In this document: positions 10,475-21,600 of the stretch, piece after piece | How the letters are laid out: the number at the start of each line of letters is the position of its first letter | How positions within the stretch are numbered: position 1 is the stretch's first letter | NCBI RefSeq assembly: GCF_002994745.2 | Contig: NW_020126842.1 | Coordinates: forward strand, 62,001 to 126,000 | Length of the DNA stretch: 64,000 nucleotides | Source of the DNA: Rosa chinensis | Taxonomy: Eukaryota; Streptophyta; Magnoliopsida; Rosales; Rosaceae | Direction: 5' to 3' | Notes under the pieces: model-generated | What the model saw: the letters and a program-made list of their open reading frames with translations, nothing else | What the model was told of the DNA's origin: nothing | Database searches by the model: none | Made by a program: the position numbers and the translations under genes

Positions 10475-12165
10475 GGACAAGAGGAAACCACGTCTAGGCT
10501 GAGAAGACGTTAAAACCAAGCGCTACTTGGGAGGCAACCCATGCAAATCAGATTTGCTTTCTTTATCCTTATCTTTTATTTTTCGTTTTTGCTTATTTGT
10601 TTTAGTAGTCATTTTCGTAAATTTCATCCCTATATGCTTAAGTGTTTCATTGCATGCTTATAATTGATTACATTGAGGACAATGCAATATTGAAGTGTGG
10701 GGGAAGGGATTTACATTTTTATCTTGAGTCATATATTGAAAAATACAAAAAATTGAAAAATGTCAAAAAAATTCAAAAATTTTCGTTGCTTTTATTTTTG
10801 TTTTTGAGTCTTAGGATGCCCTTTCAACTGTCTAGGATGATTCTATATCTCTGAAATCATGATTAAAAGAGGATCACAAGATTGAGATGATTTTTAAAAT
10901 GGTATTCTTTGGTTAATTGAGATATATGAAAATATGTGCCTTGTAGTGGATATGGATTTTGAAACTTTGGTACAGAATATAAAGCATGTTAAGATGAGTT
11001 TTGATTCATAAAGCCCATGTGAGATATTTGAGCCATGTCCCTTTTTCTTGGAGTGAATCGAAAAAATATACTCTTATTTTCTTGGCGATATTTTGATGAT
11101 CTCATTATTCTTCATTTGATTGATTGCTTGCCATAGATTAAGTTTGATGGACTAGAGAATGCTAGAATTCACTCTTGTGCTTGTTGAAACGTTATATCAA
11201 TACATGGCCCTGATTCTGGAAGGGATAGAGGCACCCTAGGAATTACCACCAGTGCCATATAAACTTGTGTCCCTATTTGTACCCATCGTGGGACTCCCCT
11301 AGATAAGCCCCTTGAGCTTACATTGAGCCTTTTTATTCATCACCCTTAAAACCCTTAACCATGAAGCTTAGTATAGTTACAACCCTACCCTTTGTTCTAA
11401 GAACTTAGTGGAGCTATCTTTTGAGACATACTACATGGGTTTGGTGCTAAGGATGAAGATTGAGACGAGGTGAAAGTTCAAGTGTGGGGGTAGACTTGTC
11501 CATAGAGAAAAAAAAATATGTGAAAGCCGTGAAAAATGAAAAGAAAAGAAAATTGTGTACGGCTAGAAAAGAAAAGAAATATTTATGGATTTTAGTCCCC
11601 CATACTTAGTGATTTTGGAATTTACTTTGAATTGAAGGCCCACTACAGAAAAATTTGGCCTTTGTCCATTTCACTGTAGTTCAAGGGAAGTTTACAATGA
11701 AGATTGGGCCCAACATGAAGACATTAGGCCCCTTTTATGTTACCTCTAGGGAAAGTGACGTTTTTGCAATTCCTTGGTGGATTTCTTGAGGTTTCTACAT
11801 CTATATGTGCTCTACTAGGTTTTTAGGACACTTTGATAAATCCTTACCCTTCATTTCTTAAAACCTTGAGCCTTGGCCCCATACAACCCTTAAGAAGACC
11901 TTCTTGATCCTTAAGATGGGACAGCCCTTGATGTGGAGATGAGTTACAAGAGTTGAACCTATGGCTTGGGTCCATCTGTGCAAGTAGTCGATATCCTTCA
12001 TGAGATCTTTTAAGAAAATTATACATGTGCTTTCGTTTCTTACATATGTGATACTTTGTTTATCTTTCACATATACTTGAGTGTATAAGCTTTTAAGCAT
12101 TGCCTTGAATTCTGAGAAAAGAAAGAGTGGACATACCTTGTGAGGATTTGAATCATACTTGTCTG
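10475..12165 (+). other. 3' untranslated region of element C, first part
   Basis: No credible gene. It starts with hairpin ACGTCT/AGACGT (10490-10510) and the conserved AAGCGCTACTTGGGAGGCAA. There are two internal polypurine-like motifs AAGTGTGGGGG (10693 and 11480), the first after CATTG-AGGA-CAATG. Blocks such as CATGGCCCTGATTCTGGAA recur in elements A and D. The region is interrupted at 12171 by a solo LTR and resumes at 14468. Confidence 0.8.
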
Positions 12166-12170
12166 AAACA

Positions 12171-14462
12171 TGATGCCGCTTTTGGGAAGCGACCAATTTA
12201 ACCCTGAAATGTCATTAGTAGTATACAGTAAATAGGGATCGTTCTATTCCGGGGATTGAGGGTACACCTGTCATTGTCAAACAATTAAACAATTAAAATT
12301 GAAACAAAGTATAATATTTACAAAGATATAACAAAATATATACATATTTACGAAAAAGGGGGGATTTTTGTTTTTGGTTTTCTAATTTCGAAAATAAAAG
12401 CTAAGCTAATAAAATAATTAAAATGCAAAAACATAAAAATACAAATGGAATGCAAGAACAAAGATCAAACCGAAATATATGATTAAAATCAATTCAAGTT
12501 CATCATTGTTCATCATAGTCATGCAAGAGGAGTTGATCATGTGAAACGTTCAAAAGCAAACAATCTCCCATATTTTACTTTCAATGCTAATTAACCTAAG
12601 TGAAAGCACCTAGATTAATCCTATCAAACATGCAATCAAACCCTAGAAAGCTAGTCAATCATGTCATGTTTAATGCATTAAGCACCTAGGAAGGCTATCA
12701 ACTCAAATGTGCAACTTAGTATGAAAAAGTCCACCTAATTGCAATCTTCTTTGATTAAACTCGATTTTTGTACAAAACCTTTACTACTTATCGATTCAAG
12801 AACACAAAACCAAAAAGTTGATTCATGTTCTCAAATTCGTAGCACCAATTATATCAAAACCCTAAGTGTTTGCAACCACATAAGATTAAAATACAAAAGT
12901 TATCTATCATGCAAATTTAATCAAACACTCACACAAAAGCAACCATAAATTGCAATGTATGAATCTGAAAATTAACAATTAATCATAAAATTCCAGAATT
13001 TAACAATTGTTCAAACATATGTGTCAACTAAAGCAAAACCAACGAAAATACAAAGCAAAGGTTACAAAGAGAATCGGATTACACCGTGATGAAGATGAGA
13101 TGAATGAAGTGATGAATGGTCTCTTGAATTTCGAAAGCAATCTTCAAGGATGGTGATGGATGATGTGCACGGCTTGTCCTCTTCTTCCTTGGCCTTGCTT
13201 GCACTTCGTGGTTGCCCTAGAGGATGGAGAAGAGCACGGCTAAACTAGAGAGAGTTTTCTGATTTTTTTTTCAAAGTGTAGAATGTAAAGAATGGAACTC
13301 GGAACTCCTTGACGTTGAGAGAAGAGAGGAATATATAGGGGACGGCCCCTAGGTCTCCATGCCGTCCAAAACCCTAGAGAAACTCACGGCAATAGCTTGC
13401 TTCCTCCACATAATTTCCTCCAATGATTTCTTGCCACATAAGCCCTATGAGGTGGTGCAACCAATCACAAAATTCCAGAATTAATTCCCTAAATAATCTT
13501 GCCGAAATAAAGAGATAAATTCTGATTTTAAGCTTCCCAATTCGGCCAAAATTCTTTAGGGAATGTAGGAATGTATCTAGACTTCATTTGAGCTTTTCTT
13601 GGTCTCCACCTTTTTCTTCTTTCCATAAAAATCTCTAGGGAAAAATCTCTTGCCGAAATATCTAGGGTTTCATCTTTAATTCACGGCTCATTCCTTCTTT
13701 TCCTCTTGGCTTGGATGGCAAAAGATATTCTAGGGTTTATCTTTTGATGTATTTCCATAAAAATAGCCCTAGAAATCTCCCTAGAAAATCTCCTTTTAAT
13801 TTCTGATTTTTGGACGCCACCTCCTTGTTTCTCTCTTGCAAATTCACGGCAAAACATCTTTAGGGCTAGGGTTTGCGTCACAAACCCTAGTTCCATGGGC
13901 TCTTGTGGGCTTTTATCCAATTAGCCGAAAATCCAACAAGTCTTGAGAGTTTTTGGGCCTCCATGCGTCACTTCTATGCCATGTCATCTTCCAACGTCAC
14001 ACACTTTATTTTTCCATTTCTTTTTCATAGTAACGTTGGAAACTTCATTGGTGGGCTTTCCTCCTTTCCGCAGGGTTTCCTGGTTGGACCAGGAAAACTT
14101 CTTTTCTTCATTTCTGCTCATTTCTGCGGCTCATTGTTCTTCATCTTTGCTCCCCTTGGTGATCGCAAGCTCCTCTTTCCATTTGTGAGTTCATTTCCAC
14201 TTTCTAGCTCGGAGGTCCTGAAATTAGAAACTAGTAAGAAAAATAGAAACTTTCCTAAAATGAAAAATGGCAACTTTCCTAAACTGAAAATAGGAAACTT
14301 TCTAAAAATGAAAAATAGAAACTACAAAAATAGAAACTTTCTACAAATAGGAACTTTCCCAATCAAAGAATGGAAACTTTCCTAAACAGGGTTTTATTAA
14401 GGAAATAACGCAGAAAATGTAGGGAAAAACAAGTAAAACGTCGCATTAAAATGCTCCTATCA
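12171..14462 (-). repeat. solo Athila LTR in reverse orientation, 2292 bp
   Basis: On the minus strand it runs from TGATAGGAGCATTTTAATGC (14462) to ...GCGGCATCA (12171), a complete LTR. It is flanked by AAACA at 12166-12170 and AAACA at 14463-14467, a perfect 5-bp target duplication. The flanking element C sequence joins correctly across it when compared with element A. There is no primer site or internal region, so it is the product of LTR-LTR recombination that removed the rest of an inserted element. A TATA-type motif TATATA lies near 13331 for minus-strand transcription. Confidence 0.93.
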
Positions 14463-14467
14463 AAACA

Positions 14468-14722
14468 TGCTTAACAGAACCCATCACCATTGTTACAACC
14501 AAGTCCTACTTGTGTATGTGTAAATTATACGTTTCAATTAACTCTCGAATGCCTAACATTGAATTTTGGTTAAGTGCTAATCTTGGTGTTATGAAAGTAA
14601 GAGATTGCTGAGACAAATAGTTGAAGGGCAATAGAGTCATTGTTCTTGTAGAGTCTTTAATTTCTGTTGAGTCTTAGTGGGATTTTGCTAAGGGACTAGC
14701 AAAAGCTAAGTGTGGGGGAATT
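14468..14722 (+). other. end of element C 3' region with polypurine tract
   Basis: This continues the sequence interrupted at 12170 and matches element A around 26285-26555. The last 15 bases, AAGTGTGGGGGAATT (14708-14722), directly precede the 3' LTR and are the plus-strand priming tract. Confidence 0.88.
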
Positions 14723-15166
14723 TGATAGGAGCATTTTAATGCGACATTTTACTTGTTTTTCCCTACATTTTCTGCGTTATTTCCTTAATAAAACCCTGTT
14801 TAGGAAAGTTTCCATTCTTTGATTGGGAAAGTTCCTATTTGTAGAAAGTTTCTATTTTTGTAGTTTCTATTTATCATTTTTAGTAAGTTTCCATTTTCAG
14901 TAGTTTCCATTCTTTCATTTTTAGAAAGTTTCCCATTTTCAGTTTAGGAAAGTTGCCATTTTTCATTTTAGGAAAGTTTCTATTTTTCTTACTAGTTTCT
15001 ATTTTCAGGACCTCCGAGCTAGAATTTGGAAATGAACTCACAAATGGAAAAAGGAGCTTGCGATCACCAAGGGGAGCAAAAATGAAGAACAATGAGCCAC
15101 AGAAATGAGCAGAAATGAAGAAAAGAAGTTTTCCTGGTCCAACCAGGAAACCCTGCGGAAAGGAGG
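14723..15166 (+). repeat. 3' LTR of element C, first 444 bp
   Basis: It starts TGATAGGAGCATTTTAATGC after the polypurine tract and matches the start of the solo LTR (reverse strand of 12171-14462). It stops at GGAAAGGAGG, where element A's LTR begins. In the solo LTR the next bases would be AAAGCCCACC. They are not found on the far side of element A, so the rest of this LTR is lost or displaced. Confidence 0.85.
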
Positions 15167-17324
15167 TGAAATGAGCATTTTAATGCGACGTTTTAACTGC
15201 ATTTCCCTACATTTTTCTGCGTCATTTCCTTGAAAAATCCTTGTTTTGGAAAGTTTCCATTCTTTGATTGGGAAAGTTCCTTATTGTAGAAAGTTTCCAT
15301 TCTTTGATTGGGAAAGTTCCTTATTGTAGAAAGTTTCCATTTTTGTTTTCATTTCTCATTTCCCATTTCTCATTTCCCACTTCTCATTTCTCATTTCTCA
15401 TTTCTGGAAAGTTTCTATTTTTCAAATTAGGTAAGTTTCCATTTTTCATACTAGTTTCTATTTTCAGGACCTCCGAGCTAAAAAGTGGAAATGAACGCAC
15501 GAATGGAAAGAGGAGCTTGCGAACATCAAGACGAACGAATATGAGAGAAAACGGCCCACACATTTGAGCAGAAATGAAGAAACAAGCTTTCCTAATCCAA
15601 TTAGGAAACCCTGCGAAATGGAGGAAGGCTTCCCTAGCAAGTTTCCAACGCAACCATGAAAAAGAAATGGAAAAATAATGTGTTTTGCGTCGGAAAGTGA
15701 GAAGGCTTGAAGATGAAGCAACGAGGCCCAAGAACTCTTTGGATTTTCGGCAAAATGGATCAAAGCCCATCAAAGCCCATGACATTAGGGTTTGTGACGC
15801 ATACCCTAACCCTAAATGATGTTTTGCCGTGAAAACCAAAGGGAGGAGAGAAGAAAGTGGCGTGAAAATCAAGAGGAAATAAAAGATTACGCAAGAGATT
15901 TTCTAGGGCGAAGTTTATGGAAAGAATGCATTCCTAGAAACCCTAAGCATGTCTTGGCCGAAAATACAAGAAGAAATTCAGAAAATATACAAAGGATTTC
16001 GGCAAGAATATATTAGGGTATCTTCTTGGTGTTTTATGATTGGTTGGATGACACCCTAGGGCTTATGTGGAAATTTCTCATTGGTGGAAGCTATGAAGAA
16101 TTATTAATTTAATTCTTTGGAGGAAAATCAGAAAACTCACGGCTTGGAGACCAAGACTTGACGTTCCCTATATATAGAAGCATCCAAGACGTCTCAAGGT
16201 ACCACTACACAATTCAGAAAATTCTCTCTACGCGCGGAAGCTCTCTCCATTCTCTAGTGCAACTTTTGGCGTTTTGAAGCAAGGAAGGAAGAAGCAAGCT
16301 TTGGCCGTGAGCATCATCATCCATTCCATCTTGAAGCCGTGTACTTTGAAGCTTGCTTTCAAGCCTCATTAGTTCATCATTCGAATCATTCATCCATCTC
16401 TCCATCCACGGTGTAATTCAACCTTCTTTCTTGTAATCACTTTTGATTCTCCTTGTTTGATTTCGTTGGATATTGTTCTAGTTAACATTGATGTTTGAAC
16501 AAGGTTTATAATCTGAAATTTTTTGATTGGATAAAGGATTAAAGGATTTGCGATTTCATACTTTGTGATTCTAAAGTTGCTTATGTGTGATTGTTTGATT
16601 GAATTTGCTTTATAGATATCTCTTGTATGTTAATCTTAATTGGTTCGAAACTTTTAGGGTTTATGTATGAGTGGTGCTAGGTTTAAGAACATGAAATCAA
16701 CTTTTTGTTTTGTGTAACTTGAATCAAAGTAGTAAAGGTTTTGGACAAAAATCGAATTCAATTGAAGAGGATTGCAATTAGGTGAACTTATTCATACTAA
16801 GTTGTACACTTGAGTTGATAGCCTTTCCTTGAACTTCTTGCGTTGAACATGTATGATTGACTAGCTTTCTAGGGTTTGATTACATGTTTGATAGGATTAA
16901 TCTATGTGCTTTCATTTAGATTAATTAGCATTGAAAAGTAAAATATGGGAAATCGTTTGCTTTCGAATGTTTCACATGATCAATTCCTTTCACATGACTT
17001 GGAAGAACAATATGAAGTTGACTCGAATTTAATCATGAAATCGGTTTTAATCTTTGTTTCTCACATGTCATTCTTGTATTTGTGTTTTTGTTTATACTTA
17101 GTTTTAATTCTCTTTAATTTTCGAAAAACCAAAAACCTAAAACCCCCCTAAATTCGTGAATAGTGTTTATATGTGTAAATATTATACTTTGTTTTATTTT
17201 AATTGTTTATATTGTCTTACATTGACAGGTGTACCCTCAATCCCCGGAATAGAACGATCCCTACTTGCTTATACTACTAATGTTATTTATAGGGTTAAAT
17301 TATATGCTTGCTTTGAGCGTATCA
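15167..17324 (+). repeat. 5' LTR of element A
   Basis: It begins TGAAATGAGCATTTTAATGC, a slightly altered form of the usual TGATAGGAGC start, and ends ...GAGCGTATCA. The first ~300 bases carry many copies of a GGAAAGTTTCCATT-like word. The TATA box is at 16169-16177. The conserved CCTCAATCCCCGG block is at 17235-17247. It matches the 3' LTR throughout, including the unusual end TATGCTTGCTTTGAGCGTATCA. The open frame on its minus strand (15384-15872) recurs in other LTR copies but is not considered coding. Confidence 0.9.
16169..16177 (+). promoter_or_regulatory. TATA box of element A 5' LTR
   Basis: TATATATAG lies after ACGTTCCC. The identical motif is in the 3' LTR at 27532-27540, and a similar one lies in the solo LTR. 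It is the probable promoter of the genomic RNA. Confidence 0.65.
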
Positions 17325-17329
17325 ATTTT

Positions 17330-17347
17330 TGGCGCCGTTGCCGGGGA
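17330..17347 (+). other. primer binding site, tRNA-Asp, element A
   Basis: TGGCGCCGTTGCCGGGGA starts five bases after the LTR end. CCGGGGATTGA (17341-17351) is perfectly complementary to TCAATCCCCGG inside the LTR (17237-17247). Confidence 0.92.
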
Positions 17348-18688
17348 TTGAAAAATCACTTGTTGAATTGTGAATAATTGTTGGATATATTGTTATTTTC
17401 GTAAATATCATATATGTGTTTATATTGTGCTCGAAATTTTAGTAAGTAAATATTTAGGTTGTTATTTATATTATTGAATATGAGTTTTATTGTGAGTTGT
17501 AAATTAAAGAAGGAATAGGTGAAGTCGTGTTTATTAATATTGACCTAAACCCCTTATTGGTACCTAGTTCAGGTCCCTTAAGGTTGAGGGCGGTCTTTAT
17601 TAATATTCATTGAACTGTCTTCACACATAGGACCTTTTTCATCTAAGTAAGTATAGCCTATGTGGGATGGTGTCTAGGAAGGGGACAACGTCCATAACGG
17701 GTTTGGATCCAGAAGTGCTTACAAATGGGCCTAAACCACATTGTGGGAGTAGCTCATGCCAAAATGGATTCTACCTCTTGTGTTCGCCCTCCCCTACCTG
17801 GCCATTTCAGTGAGGTTGCCCAAAGGATGTAAGAGGAACTTTGTGTCTAGACAAATATACTTGGGCCGCACGTCCTTTTGATTTACCACTTGGGATTTAA
17901 TTCGAAATCAATGATGTTTATAACAAATAAAATGTTGTGACACACTAAGGTATATTGGATTAAACATAGTCTTGAAAAGGGTAGCTGTTTCAGTCCCATT
18001 GCACATCGAGACTCCCTGTTCCCGTACCTAAGTGTTGAAATACTTGTAAATAAAAGAAAATAAAAGAAAAGAAAAGAAAAAGAAATAAATGTATATGATT
18101 TTCGTGAATAGTAAAAATCAGGTTTATGGAAGAGTGAATTTTATTATAAGTTTTGACCATAATGGAATAGGTGAAGGACTTTGTCTTTAACATTAGTCTT
18201 GCACCCTTCTCTTTCATGTGGCGCACCTTAGTAGCATAGGGTGTCTAGGTTGATTGGATACGAGAAGTGCTAGCAAAGGGTCTCGTCCCCTGCTAAACAA
18301 GTGAGCTGAGCTCCGCCAAAATCGTTCCTTTGCTACCTGGCTCTGTGTGAAAAGAGTTACCAAAAGATTGAGGAGGGCGACTAGTATTAAGGATCGAGCC
18401 CTTGGGCCGTACGTCTAAACTTTGGTTAAGAGCTTATAATGGGATTCAAGCTTTTATTAACTATGTTATACCCTAACTAAACTAATATATATATGTGACG
18501 TTTGATTCTTGTGGAAATTGTGTATATTATACTTCTCTTTATATTTATAAAAATTGTGAATAATACACTCGTGAATAGTAAATTGTGAATAGTGAAATCG
18601 TGAATCGTAACATTTTTGTACTTGTGTTTATTTCACTATACAATTTACTAACTTCTTTAAATTTTGATGATGTTCAGGATTTCTATGA
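17348..18688 (+). other. untranslated leader of element A
   Basis: No gene seen. Module one (about 17515-17885) matches the leader of C. It is followed by a segment at 17942-18041 that reappears in element B's 3' region. A second module (about 18170-18425) contains a 75-base segment (18254-18328) repeated exactly in this element's own 3' region. That segment includes the inverted repeat ACGAGA/TCTCGT. Confidence 0.75.
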
Positions 18689-21600
18689 ATGACCAAACCT
18701 CCTGGACCCTCTACAATCAAAGAAATTGAAGCAAGGCTCGCTCGTTTGAAACAGCCCTCACTTCTTGAGTACAACAAGCCCTCTTCCCCGACACACAAAG
18801 AATACACAATTAACGATCAAGGGAGGAGGTTGTTTCCTTCTGAAGGGTCCGTATCACCAAGTGTTTCATCCAACTCACTTACACCTCAGAATTCACCACC
18901 TGGTTCACCACCCCCTGAAGAAAACGTTAGAATGGCCTCTATTAGAGAACTCTCTTCATCTGTGGTTCAAGAAGGACTTCCTACAAGTATTGTGTACCCT
19001 GCACCTGCTCCTGGAAAGACGGCTGACTTTGAGTTGAGGAGTGGATTGCTTCATAGGCTTCCAACGTTCCATGGCCTCAATATGGAGGACGCCAACAAGC
19101 ATCTTAGGGAGTTTCAATCCGTGTGTATCAACATGTTACCACAAGGAGCGGATGAGAACATCCTTAAGATGAAGGCATTTCCCTTCTCTCTAGCTGACCG
19201 TGCAAAAGATTGGCTCTATGAACTGCCTTCTGGACGAATTACTTCATGGAACACTATGATGAAGGCATTCTTAGAGAAGTACTTTCCAGCCTCAAAGATC
19301 ATCACACTCCGGAAGAAGATAAGTGGAATTAAGCAAGCTCAAGATGAATCTTATTCTGCTTATTATGAGAGGTTTTCATCCTTGATTGCACAATGTCCTC
19401 AACATCAGATGAAGGAAGAAACCTTGCTAACTTGTTTCTATGAAGGTCTCCTACCCTTGGAACGTGATATGCTAGATGTTGCAGCTGGGGGAGCCTTTGT
19501 AGACAAGTCACCTACTGAAGGGCGAGCTATGATTGAAAATAGAGCAAAGAACGCCCAACAATATGAGGGTGTGGGCCTCACAACTAGGAAGGTGGGTGAG
19601 ATAGGCACTTCGGTCATTGAGGATAGATTGAATAAACTCACCCTTCTCATGGATCAAGTTGTGAGTGCCAAGGGAATTTTGCAAGCTTGTGGAGTATGTT
19701 CTATGCAAGGGCATGTGACCGATCAATGCCCTCAGTTATCAGAGAGTGGAGGATGGGAATCATTGAACGCCATTGGAGGCTACCAAGGGAATCATGGGGG
19801 TCCACCACGTCCAAGATATGATCCGTACTCGAATACCTATAATCCTGGATGGAGGGATCACCCTAACTTCAAGTGGACAAACAATGAGAACACTCAGAAT
19901 CCCCTTGGAGGAAATTTCCAACGTCCTCAAGGGCCATCATTTCAAGGGCAATCTTTTCAAGGACCTCAAGGACCACCATTCCAAAGGCCCTACATGCAAA
20001 ATCAACATGCTTCAGGGAGTTCAAATCAGAGCGTTAACTATGACAAGATGTTTGAAGCTCTCACTAGTTCTACTCAAGCTTTGGTTCAAGGACAACAGAC
20101 CCACACCAAAGACATCGCGGACCTCAAGAACCAAATGGGCCAAGTTGTGGATTTTATGAGCAAGATTCATGAGACTGGGAAGCTCCCTAGTAACACCATA
20201 CGAAATCCAAAGGGTAATGTGGAGAATGCATCTTTGGTGACTACTAGGAGTGGAAGGGTATTTGTGGATCAACCTAAGAAAGCCAAGGAGGCTCAAGTGA
20301 ACATTGAAGTTGAGGAGGAACAAGAAGCTAACAAGAAGAGCCTTGAAAAAGACCCTGCAACGTCCAAGGAAGAGACTAGGACGTCTTCACCTTCTAGAGC
20401 AAAACCGAAACTTAAAGGTAATGATTCTAACTTAAATACTTCGGTTATTGCTAACCCTTCTTCGTCTTGTATGCCCTTTCCACGCAGATTTGCTAAATCG
20501 AAGAAGGATGAAAGTGACCAAGCTATCTTGGAAACTTTCAAGAAGGTACAAGTGAATCTACCCCTCCTTGAGGCTATCAAGCAAGTGCCTAGATATGCTA
20601 AGTTTTTGAAAGAGCTTTGTACCTCAAGGAGGCGAAAAGGTGAGAAAGAGGTAGTAAAGGTAAGTGAAAATGTTTCTGCCTTAATTCAGAGGAAACTACC
20701 CCATAAATGCAAAGACCCTGGAAGTTTTACGATTCCATGCACTATTGGTAACTCTAGGTTTGAGAATGCTATGTTAGACTTAGGGGCTTCTGTGAACGTC
20801 ATGCCTTACTCTGTTTATGAAACCCTAGGTCTAGGTGAGCTTAAATCTAATAATGTTATCATTCAATTAGCTGACAGGTCTAATGCATATCCTAGAGGTT
20901 TGTTGGAAGATGTTCTTGTACAAGTTAATCATCTTTTCTTTCCAGCTGACTTCTATGTATTAGAGATGGAGGACTCCCCTGTGAGTTCAACACCATTACT
21001 TTTGGGTCGCCCTTTCCTAAGGACGGCCAAGACCAAGATTGATGTATATGATGGTTCTCTCACCATGGAGTTTGATGGTGACGTTATTGGCTTCAATATA
21101 TTTGAAGCCATGAGGTATCCTATTGATGTGCATGACTGTTTTTCTATTGATATTCTTGATGATCTTGCACAGGAAGTATTTGAGATAATGAATGAGGATA
21201 CCTTGGCCACCACACTTGAACAAGGTGTGGGCTACACCAAGGATGGCGTCACACTCCATGAGGATATGCTCAAGGACACATGTGAGGACGAAACCATTGC
21301 TAATGTGTCCCTCCTTGAAGCATCATCCTTTGTAGGTAAGTCTCCTTCACCCTTGTCCATTCAATTATCTACTAATAAGACTTTACCTTCAGTGATTCAG
21401 GCACCAGAACTTGAACTTAAACCTTTGCCCAACCACTTGAAGTATGTCTACTTAGGAGACAAGGAGACTCTACCGGTCATTGTGTCCTCCTCTCTTACTT
21501 CATCTCAAGAGGAGAGATTGGTGGAAATGCTGAAGCAACACAAGACCGCCATAGGATGGACATTGGCGGATATCAAGGGAATAAGCCCTACTACTTGCGT

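Larger units (their letters stand above)
6729..15166 (+). mobile_element. element C: gag-only non-autonomous Athila retrotransposon
   Basis: The order is partial 5' LTR (6729-7185), tRNA-Asp primer site (7191), leader, gag (8909-10474), 3' untranslated region, polypurine tract (14708-14722) and partial 3' LTR (14723-15166). A reverse solo LTR interrupts the 3' region. The entire protease to integrase segment is missing: gag ends and, 16 bases later, the conserved post-stop hairpin begins. If mobile, the element would need reverse transcriptase and integrase in trans. Both LTRs are truncated, so this copy is now immobile. Confidence 0.88.

Noticed and set aside
15384..15872. 162-residue minus-strand frame in element A's LTR, with similar frames at 6144-6500, 13903-14385, 26748-27257 and 42159-42437
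   Set aside because: It recurs only because the LTRs are homologous. The frames differ in ends and breaks, show no domain, and are rich in Phe/Ser from pyrimidine-rich DNA. No evidence of coding.
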